Assembly (NCBI RefSeq): GCF_033473495.1
Contig: NC_088940.1
Location: 1,612,001-1,676,000 of the forward strand
Direction: 5' to 3'
DNA: 64,000 nucleotides
DNA from: Cercospora beticola
Lineage: Eukaryota; Ascomycota; Dothideomycetes; Mycosphaerellales; Mycosphaerellaceae
Below, one piece after another: positions 56,574 through 64,000 of this stretch. The notes beneath the pieces were generated by a model. The model saw only the letters and a list, made by a program, of their open reading frames with translations. It did no database searches and was not told where the DNA came from. The position numbers and the translations under genes were made by a program. Positions within the stretch are counted from its first letter, which is position 1; every line of letters starts with the position of its first letter.

Positions 56574-57645
56574 ATGGACAGCTTGCTCTCTGCTACAGCA
56601 AGCATGTCCCGCGGCGCCACCGCGGAGAAAATGTCTGGAGCCATGTGGGACGACGATGAACTGACATCTTCTACTTCAAACCGTTCACCCTCACCAACTT
56701 CGTCGCACACACTCTCGCCCGCTTCGTCGCGCACACTTTCACCTGCTTCTTCGCGAAAGCTCACACTTACTCTGTCCGACAAGATTTCGCCACCTCCAGC
56801 GGGCACCCGCAAGTTGACGTGGTCCGTCGAAATGGAGCGAGACCTCCTGCTGGCTGCTGCTTTCGGTAACATTGAAGATATGGAAGATTGTTACACAGGC
56901 CTGATGGAAGGCTTGGCGAAAAATTACGGCGGTAAACAGGATCTAATGCCTGTTTTGGCGACGAAGATTTCGACTGACTGCTTGCACAGTGACCGTGACC
57001 GAAAAGCAACTGCACGCTCGCTTCGAACTGCTGCGCATGACTCGGTTCGCCACAATGAGCAGGCTCAACCTCCCACTGCCTGCAGGTCCCCGTCCCAAGT
57101 TCAGCAAGGCCGAGTTTGACCGAGCTGAATTCGAGTCGACTGCCGCACCAGAGGCTCAACAAGATGACGATGATGAGGAGTCCGACTTCAAGCAGTCCGA
57201 TTCTGAGATGGAGGACGAAGAAAGTCGCGATCAGGCCTCGTCAGAACAAGATGAGCAGTCTGATCTTGAAATCGAGGACGAAGACGGTCTCGAGCAGATG
57301 TCGTCAGACGAGGATGAATGGCCTGATACCGAGATTCAGGTCGAAGTGGGCGGTCAGCTTTATCCAGCGCGTAGGCCGCACGGTCTCGACCCAGTGGAAT
57401 TCTTGAAAGCAGCCCTAGAGTTCCAGCCCCGAGAAATTCTCGATCAGGCCTCGTCAGACGAAGATGAGCAGTCTGATTCTGGAATAGAGGACGAAGACAG
57501 TCCCGAGCAGATCGATATGGAGATTGTGGCCGAACTGGGCGGCCGTCTTTATCGAGCGCGTAAGCCGCACGGTCTCGGCCCAGTGGAGTTTTTGAAAGCA
57601 GCCCTAGAGTTCCAGGCTCGAGTGGATAGGTGGGAGGGTATTTGA
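56574..57645 (+). CDS. SANT/Myb-like domain protein with duplicated C-terminal module
   Basis: Two exons: 56574-56931 and 56990-57645, giving 337 residues; the intron is 58 nt (GTAAAC..CAG with CGACTGAC branch). The head is Ser/Pro-rich with short repeats (HTLSPASSRTLSPASSRKL). TRKLTWSVEMERDLLLAAAF, then GLAKNYGG and VTVTEKQLHARFELLR, resembles the Trp-led helices of fungal SANT/Myb-like DNA-binding proteins. The second half is acidic and contains the same module twice: DQASS..DEQSD..., then GGQLYPARRPHGLDPVEFLK and GGRLYRARKPHGLGPVEFLK, each followed by AALEFQ. A chromatin or DNA-linked role is inferred from the head; the module is not recognised. Confidence 0.65.
57229..57624 (+). repeat. 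Tandem duplication inside the SANT-like gene
   Basis: Copy A (57229-57441, 71 codons) and copy B (57442 to about 57624) share runs such as CAGGCCTCGTCAGA, GATGAGCAGTCTGATT/C and GAAAGCAGCCCTAGAGTTCC. Copy B lacks about 24 bases (8 codons) relative to A. Both stay in frame. Confidence 0.85.
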
Positions 57646-58004
57646 AGTCGCTGCTCAGGCCAGATCTCCACGGTCGAGTTTCGTCTGGTGCCCACGAACA
57701 ATCAACGAAGCCTCCATGTGCTCGAAGGAAGGCGATCTCGGACTGACGGAGGGGAACAGAGGACTGGAGACTTCGAGACTGCGCATATGGCGGCAGAGAA
57801 GTGCTAAGACGATCAATTGAATCAGGAAGGTGGTACGGACAAAGGATGGTGGAAGTCGCGATCCTGTCGATCGCTAGCTAGGGTAGCTGTGAGGTCCCCT
57901 CTGTCTTGCCTGACCGATACTTTGAATGGTAACGAGCTTGTTACAACTGCACAGAACCAAGCATTTTCTTTCACTCACACACTACACCAAGCTTCGTTGC
58001 CAAG
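57646..58004. other. Spacer, 359 bases
   Basis: Between two plus-strand genes; holds the amidohydrolase promoter and leader (CT- and CA-rich at 57960-58000). No other feature. Confidence 0.5.
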
Positions 58005-59342
58005 ATGGTCGTCAGGCCAGTGAAGAATGATAAGACTTTCAGCGTCCACACCGATTGCTTATTTGACTCGAAGCAGAAAACATTCATCAAAGACTCTACA
58101 ATAGTTGTTGATCCTGATACTGGCCTCATCGTTGACGTCTACGAACGCAAGCACCCATTGCCACTCTTGGTCGAAGCTCCGGACATCGACCTTCGCGGGA
58201 AATGTGTACTGCCAGGTCTGGTCGATGCACACACGCATATCCTTCTCCATCCATACTCAGAAACCCCATCTTTGAATCAAGAACGTGACGAGAGCATCAT
58301 CGAACGCACAATCCGAGCTACAAACCATTGTCGCGCAGCACTACTCGCCGGCTTCACCACCTATCGCGACCTTGGCACAGAAGCAGCCAGTGACGCAGAT
58401 GTCCACATCCGCAATGCCATAAATCGAGGCATTATCCCAGGTCCGCGCATTCTATGTGCGACTGAGCCACTAGCAAGCAGCAGCGGGTACGAAGTCCGCA
58501 TTGAAAGTCGAATCAATGGCGTCGAGACACCACGGCTCTCAGATGCTTGTGATGGCGTAATCGGCGTCCGAGCTGGTGTTCGCAGAAGGCTGGGTGCTGG
58601 AGCAGACATCATCAAATTCTATGCCGATTATCGAAAGCGTGCTCTGCGGTTTCCGGAAAGTGCTTGGGCTGGTGAGCCGGAGATACAGTATCCGCCGGGC
58701 TGGAGGGGGTTGTATAATGATCGAAACCCGAATTTGCTGCAATTCGATCAGGAAGAAGCAAATGAGATTGTGCGAGAGGCGAAGGCTTCCAGAGCGCCGG
58801 TTGCTGCACATGCACAGTGCCCTGAGGCTGTGATTCTCGCTGCTCGGGCTGGTGTTACTTCTGTTGAGCATGGGTTTGAGCCTTGGAAAGGTACTGAGGC
58901 GCTACAGGCTCTGAAGGAGAATGGAGTCATTTTTGTACCTACGTTGAGCGTTTTTGGATATGGCCTGGCAGACAAGAAGAAAGAGTTCGCCAAAATTATG
59001 GCGCAGACCAAGACAGCGTTTGATGCTGGCGTCAAGTTGGCCACTGGCGGGGATACTGGTGCTGTTGCTCACGGGGGGAACGCCAGAGAGCTGGAGCTTC
59101 TTGTTGAGGCTGGTGTACCTCTGGTGGAGGTGCTTGCCGCTGCCACTCTGCATGGCTGGGAGGCCTGTGGAGCTGAATGGGCGGGTAGGAGATTTGGCTG
59201 GATTGGAGTAGGATTTGCAGCTGACATTGTCGCTCTGGACGGCGATGTGAGGAGTGATCTGGGTGCTTTGAGACGCGTTGGCTTCGTGATGAAGGATGGC
59301 AGAGTATGGAAGCGGGATGGCCAGGCAGTGGGCATGATATGA
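58005..59342 (+). CDS. Amidohydrolase (imidazolonepropionase/prolidase-like)
   Basis: One exon, 445 residues from ATG 58005. The metal-dependent hydrolase barrel is complete: CVLPGLVDAHTHILLHPYSE (His76, His78), a Lys in GADIIKFYADY (about 204) expected to be carboxylated and bridge two metals, His269 in PVAAHAQCPEA, His289 in VTSVEHGFEPW and Asp350 in LATGGDTGAVAHGG. The end VGFAADIVALDGD and VGFVMKDGRVWKRDG is the closing composite domain. The family cleaves amide or ester bonds, including cyclic amides, dipeptides and ochratoxin-like amides; the substrate here cannot be told. No signal peptide, so cytosolic. Confidence 0.9.
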   Translation: MVVRPVKNDKTFSVHTDCLFDSKQKTFIKDSTIVVDPDTGLIVDVYERKHPLPLLVEAPDIDLRGKCVLPGLVDAHTHILLHPYSETPSLNQERDESIIERTIRATNHCRAALLAGFTTYRDLGTEAASDADVHIRNAINRGIIPGPRILCATEPLASSSGYEVRIESRINGVETPRLSDACDGVIGVRAGVRRRLGAGADIIKFYADYRKRALRFPESAWAGEPEIQYPPGWRGLYNDRNPNLLQFDQEEANEIVREAKASRAPVAAHAQCPEAVILAARAGVTSVEHGFEPWKGTEALQALKENGVIFVPTLSVFGYGLADKKKEFAKIMAQTKTAFDAGVKLATGGDTGAVAHGGNARELELLVEAGVPLVEVLAAATLHGWEACGAEWAGRRFGWIGVGFAADIVALDGDVRSDLGALRRVGFVMKDGRVWKRDGQAVGMI

Positions 59343-59510
59343 GCCTGGAAGAGCGATCAGATTGTCCTTATTGTGTTCCAAGGAATCAACAAGCAACGCG
59401 CCGCACATGTGAGTCGCCCCGGTGGCTAAGGAGCAATGAACTCTGCATGTTCCCAATCGCTCCAACCATTCCCACGACACTTCTTGCCTGTTGTTCTGAG
59501 CTTTGAACCT

Positions 59511-60068
59511 TCAAATCTCCTCAAAGATCCAGGCCGTATCTCCATGCTCGGATCTTTCTACACGACCCTCCTCATCCACGACAACAACCAAACGCATGTA
59601 GGTGTGCCAGAAGGGTGACAGGATCTGGTAGCCTCCGTCTGGCAACGGTCTTGGCACGAAGCATTCCCAATTGCCCATGCCTTTCACTTGTGCGTGCACA
59701 GTGCTACAGCTTCCCTTGCCATCGTGACCCAAGAAGCAACGGGACTGCTTGTTCATAAATCCCATGAAATTGTTCCTCTGAACGCACAGCCACGTATTTC
59801 TTAGATTTGGCCCATCATCTTCGAGTGACGCGACACGAAGGCCGTGGTCCGTGTGGGTAAGTGCTCTGCGGGTTGACCGTTCGAGAATGAGAAAGTTCTT
59901 GTCATACCTAGGAATGTCGCCCTCATGAAGTACCGAGACTGTCGGCTTAAAAGCCTGCTGCACTTGCTCAGCATTGGCGTTGCGACAAGTGAAACCTGTT
60001 TTGGGTGCGTATTGTGTCGTCGAAGAGGCGTCTGATTCCGGAGCGAGGTCGGATGGACTCTTTTCCAT
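59511..60068 (-). CDS. Hypothetical protein, possibly beta-trefoil
   Basis: One exon, 185 residues from ATG 60068. After a Ser-rich head of about 25 residues, strands alternate with turns (NFLILERSTRRALTHTDHGL; NTWLCVQRNNFMGFMNKQSR; CFLGHDGKGSCSTVHAQVKG; WECFVPRPLPDGGYQILSPF; HTYMRLVVVVDEEGRVERSE). Phrases like 'gfmNkqsrcFLGhDgkG' recall the repeated units of fascin-like or lectin-like beta-trefoils, but I do not recognise a named family. No signal peptide. Convergent with the amidohydrolase, 168 bases apart. Confidence 0.65.
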   Translation of the reverse strand: MEKSPSDLAPESDASSTTQYAPKTGFTCRNANAEQVQQAFKPTVSVLHEGDIPRYDKNFLILERSTRRALTHTDHGLRVASLEDDGPNLRNTWLCVQRNNFMGFMNKQSRCFLGHDGKGSCSTVHAQVKGMGNWECFVPRPLPDGGYQILSPFWHTYMRLVVVVDEEGRVERSEHGDTAWIFEEI

Positions 60069-61106
60069 CTTGGTTTTGTGAACACTGCCTATCGCGCGAA
60101 GCGTTTCGTGGCTCGCTTCCTTTCAAGCTGTGCAGCGTGAAGGATGTGGAAAATCAGCTGAAAATTACAGAGATCTGGAAGCGACCTCCTGAGTCTTTGA
60201 GGAAGATGCGAAGGACACTCTAATGACATGACCAGCTTCGTGTTGCCGTACGGTATTTTAGCGTAAGCTTCTCAGTCGGACTTGCCTGTCTATTGACAAC
60301 AACCTTTCAGTTGCAAGGTAGGAGAGAGTGTACCCTAGACTGTCACTCCTCGTGACTTCAAAGGGTGTCTGAGCTGCCATATCAGCCGTGACGGAAACGT
60401 GGCCGCGCCATTGACGAAGATATGCGCGCTTGTACGTAGCTAATATTGCTGAGTAGATCTCGATGTCCAGCGGCGGGGGAGGGCGGGGCCTACGCCTCGG
60501 AGCCGGAGACGGTGCTCAGGATGGCAGACAGAGCGCTTTGCCCCTCGATGAAGGCCATCCAGAGCAGGAAAGCCGCCTCACCTGAAGTGCGCATGTACAT
60601 TGTACACGATGAACTCGATCTAACTAGAAGCCTCGGACCACCAGCTGATCTTGCTTCTGCGGCTCGTGGCAAAGCTTGGCTCCCGCTGCTTGGCAAATAT
60701 TGCGCAACTTCGCCTTCTCTTTCTTACGACACCGACACCAACATGTATTCACTTCTCATGCGATCTGACTTCGACGGTGATGGCAACTCGTCGGTAGACA
60801 GTCGGAAGTGCCCATGGCGAAATTGCCGGCCTGAGGCGGTCTGACCCTGCCGCCAAGTGGATGCTCCACCACGGGCTCCTTCGTGGACTTCGCCCAGCCA
60901 AGACGCAGCCTTGCGGCTGCAGTAGTTCTATGCATTGCAAGAGCTATGGCTTTCGGCGCCGTTGGAGAAGGCCATGTGCGGCTAAACCGTCGGCCTACAG
61001 CCTTGCCTTGGTGGCGACCTTTCGCACATTCTGGGGATTCTCTACGTCCTCCTCATATCTTGCGTGAGCTGACCGCTGGCTGTGTGGCCAGATCTAGCAA
61101 TACACG
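60069..61106. other. Divergent intergenic region
   Basis: 1.04 kb between the trefoil-like gene (minus) and the CorA gene (plus). The open frame at 60446-60844 (132 codons) shows no domain and is matched by open antisense frames; I do not call it a gene. Confidence 0.5.
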
Positions 61107-63504
61107 ATGGCCACCCCGCAGGATGTCGATGCCCTGCTCAGGCAGCTGGACGATCATCGAGATGCCTATTTGGCGACCTTTCAGCAGATGCACGATCTCC
61201 TCACGAAGCAATTGGCATCTTCGACAGACTCCTCGGGCACAACCTTGCCGCCATCTACTCAGAATGGAGCTGTGAGACCACATTCACTAGGCACAGAGCA
61301 TAAACCACGTCTCTCCAGCTCGCGCTTCCGTCACAGGAAGTCATCATTTGGTCGGCACACCCAGCCAGCATCCACTGCATCCCGGGGCACGGGTGAAGAC
61401 TCCGATGACGATGATTGCGATTATGCTTTGTATGCGCATGAGCCACTGCAAACGCAAACTTACGACGACATCATGTTGCGGGATCACCTAATGAAACACA
61501 TCTGGCGGGAGGGAGGCAAGAAGATTTTGAAAGGAATCATTGGGGTACCAACCAGAATAACTCAGCCCGGTCTGTTTCCCCCAAAAAGAGGCCTTGCAGG
61601 AGACAGAAGTGATCTCACACATTATCAGTTCTGGGATGTTGGTGATGATGGTGCTCCAATTGCTGTGGGCACCGAATCGACCGAGGACTTGTCCACAGCT
61701 ATGAGGATCTGGAACTCTCTTCGGACCCTCAACCCTGCTACCAAAGAGCAGAAAGCGGTCGGGAGGATCACAATCATTCGAGAACCAAGTCCAGCCCTTT
61801 TTGCAGCTATTCACCTGACACATAACAAGTTCTTTGATATGGATCACATGTTCGATGAACTCGTTGAAAGCGGAGGCTCCACCGCAGTATTCAACGGCGC
61901 GTTTGACGGCGACGAGCGCAGGCAAAGAAGTTTTGTGTTCAACCTCGAATACTACACACTGATCGGAGACGGCTGCAGGCCAATGAGCTGGCAGTTGGCA
62001 GACCGCAAAGTCAAAGACAACAGCTATGATATCCGCATCTCACGTTGTAGCTCCATCGTGGCGCTTTCACTTCAGGGTACACAGATCAAAAAGGTCAAGA
62101 ACAGTGCCAGACGTGCAGAGCAGAGTCATGGCTGCGCATACGATCCATTCTCGCCTTGGCAGGTGCTCAATGTACAAGCTTTTCCAGACCTGAAGTCGAA
62201 CGGAGATGTTCACGACGCGAGCAAGCACTACGTCAACGGTGTGGAAGCCTTCCTCGTCACCTTGTTGGGCGAATTTCGCGATGCATTGGTACGTTTCGAG
62301 AAGCTCACTGAAGAAATTGTGCGCATCACCCGGCCGCCGGACGACTTCATGTTCGATTTAAAAGTCAGAGATCGGCTTCAATTTGAGGATGAGCAGTACA
62401 CTTACACGCGGCGATATTTTTGGGCATATCAAACTCTCGGTACCATTATGGCCTCTATCAAGTCTATGGTCGATGCGTACGAAGACACTTTCACAGAGGA
62501 TGTATGGCAAGGCAATCATAAGACCATCTGGCCAATTATGGACGAGACGAGCCCTCGCAATAAATACTACAGAATGAGAATGGACGCACTTCGCAAGAAG
62601 TTCGAGCGCGAGATCGCGAATTTTATCAAACTGAGAAAGGAAGTATACGAACACCGAGAGGAAGTTGTGGGTCTCAGAGAAGAACTCTTCGTGGGCACTT
62701 CCATACAGGAAAGCCGGAATTCTGTCAAAAATACGGAAATTACGATTCAGCGTACGTATAAAATATTGCTGAGCACTGTCTCGGTCCTGACTGACGTGTC
62801 TTTTAGAGGGACACAACATCAAGCTGCTGACTGACGTGTCTTTTAGAGGGACACAACATCAAGCTGCTGACCCTGGTTTCCATCTTCTTCCTGCCCTTGA
62901 CCTTCGTGACTTCTGTCTTCGGCATGACGAACATGCCGGAGGAGCGCCAGTACTGGGTAAGTCGGATCACTTCCAACTCGCGACATCCCACCTCCCGACA
63001 ACTTGTCCAGCACATCGAACTGCCTCACACTAACCACTTCTACAGCATTTCGGAATCGTTACAGCAACAGTCTGCATCCCTTTCTTCATCCTGATAGGCT
63101 CTCTCAACACAGTACGAGGCATGACATTCTGGCGCAAGAAGACGTCGAATGCTTTCAAACATGCCTTGAACTTCTTTGCGTGGATCAGTGGCCGCCCAAA
63201 AAACCACGCTGCTTGGGAGGCCAAGAAGGCAATTGAACGGAGAGATAGTCGCAGGTCGACGGATCCATCGGCAGATGAGCTCAAAGGTAGCCCTGCGGCC
63301 ATTCGTTTGCGCCGATGGTCGACAAATCAGAAAGCGGAGTTCGAGGAGAAGAAACTGGAGGAAGAAGAGTCGCGTGATGAACTCGGCGTTGGCGTGGCTG
63401 TTAGACGTCCAGCTGAAGCTTATACCAGAAGGTCGAGCATTGCAAGGCTGTGGACTGAAGAAAAAGCATTTGGGCGTGGATATGGCACTAAGGAGGAAGT
63501 CTAG
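61107..63504 (+). CDS. CorA-type magnesium/metal transporter
   Basis: Three exons using the distal acceptor: 61107-62751, 62847-62956 and 63046-63504, giving 737 residues. A cytosolic head of about 450 residues (HYQFWDVGDDGAPI; FVFNLEYYTLIGDG; MSWQLADRKVKDNSYDIRIS) leads to long stalk helices (RMRMDALRKKFEREIANFIK), then QQGHNIKLLTLVSIFFLPLT (helix 1), the pore motif FGMTNMP (fungal form of GMN) and FGIVTATVCIPFFILIGSL (helix 2), and a charged tail. CorA proteins form pentameric Mg2+ channels; this fungal subgroup with a large head is little studied. Exon 2 can be read in frame only if splicing skips the first of two identical acceptors made by a 40-base duplication; intron 2 (89 nt) has a CACTAACC branch point. 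Confidence 0.88.
62787..62871 (+). repeat. 40-base tandem duplication with two identical 3' splice sites
   Basis: Bases 62787-62826 are repeated exactly at 62827-62866, with five more matching bases after. Each unit holds CTGAC branch-like bases, GTGTCTTTTAG and the exon start AGGGACACAACATCAAGCTG. The acceptors are at 62805-06 and 62845-46. A shift of 40 is not a multiple of three. Confidence 0.95.
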
Positions 63505-64000
63505 ATGACAACCACAGTGAACTATGTAGGAAAATGCGCTCCAAAGAACAAAAAAAGTCTTCTCAAAGCTTGACTAGACCCTGCGAGCGAAATCTCAATT
63601 CCTGCTCGTGACTGTCGCTTGGAAATTGAGTGCGCAAGAAGAGAGGTGATCGCGTATTGTTCGACAGAATTGGAACGAGTTTGGGATGCGGCTTCAGTTT
63701 TGAACTCTTTGGCCATGCTACGTGGAACTTATTCCAATTCGGTCACGACTCTGCAGTGCTTTGCTCAAGTTCTCGAATATATGGTGCCGCCACTCTTCTT
63801 AAAGAGGCAAGACGTCTGATAGACCCAAGACCTGCAGAGCACCCGATAAGCTACCATCGCTTATATTCAATGCTCTCACAGCCAACAGCTTTTCAACACC
63901 CAGTGCCTCCAGCTGGTCCGTCAACACTGGCCACGGGCTGGGACCAGAGTCGCCACCTTTGTCCCTGTTAGCAGTTCCAGGTCTTCCAGCGAAAACACTT
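63505..64000. other. Right end of window, no gene seen
   Basis: The 3' flank of the CorA gene. A frame at 63630-63971 has no domain and antisense frames overlap. The start of another gene beyond the edge cannot be excluded. Confidence 0.45.

Noticed and set aside
60446..60844. 132-codon plus-strand open frame before the CorA gene
   Set aside because: No domain, antisense frames of similar length, and it lies in the expected promoter region.

Overview
This window is eukaryotic nuclear DNA from a filamentous ascomycete (Pezizomycotina). The evidence is compact genes with mostly 43-90 nt GT..AG introns and recognisable CTRAC-type branch points, spacers of 0.2-2 kb, and fungus-specific families (Zn2Cys6 regulator, Ecl1-type zinc protein, fucose-lectin-like membrane protein, allantoate-permease-type MFS carrier, F-box/2EXR protein, Pds5/BimD in one exon). 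Placement in Dothideomycetes is my inference from general style only. Most coding regions are interrupted, so the models below were assembled by hand. Junctions were accepted where the joined frame restores a known motif or an unbroken protein.

Layout. 0-7 kb: the 3' end of a sugar-epimerase-type gene, a long disordered protein and a Cys-rich-headed unknown. 7.4-13 kb, all on the minus strand: COP9 signalosome subunit 6, tafazzin and a secreted type-B carboxylesterase. 14.7-17.4 kb: a GPI-anchored secreted protein convergent with an MFS permease. 18.4-25.1 kb, minus: the cohesin regulator Pds5 and a type II membrane lectin-like protein. 26.2-29.1 kb, plus: mitochondrial beta-ketoacyl synthase and a Ni/Co transporter. 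29.7-30.6 kb, minus: an Ecl1-like protein. 32-37 kb: a doubtful gene, then ribosomal protein eS24 divergent from the elongation-factor-2 methyltransferase, then an intron-bearing tRNA-Lys. 37-44 kb: a membrane-anchored Hsp70-like protein, a PRISE/SirQ-type reductase, a small unknown, an F-box protein and an enoyl-CoA hydratase. 45.5-50.5 kb: two unknowns and a His/Asp-rich CxxC protein. 51.7-56.4 kb: an SV2-type MFS carrier and a Zn2Cys6 regulator. 56.6-63.5 kb: a SANT-like repeat protein, an amidohydrolase, an unknown and a CorA-type metal transporter.

The gene content is housekeeping plus ordinary accessory genes. I see no biosynthetic cluster, transposon, CRISPR array or viral remnant, and no gene set that makes up a new system. 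The points of interest lie in gene structure. A 40-bp tandem duplication gives the CorA gene two identical 3' splice sites, and only the distal one keeps the frame. CSN6 ends in TAG-CAG followed by about 74 open in-frame Gly/Ser-rich codons. A 19-nt micro-exon carries the tafazzin catalytic His. The beta-ketoacyl synthase gene has a GC-AG intron. The tRNA-Lys(CUU) has a 17-nt intron and a flawed anticodon stem.
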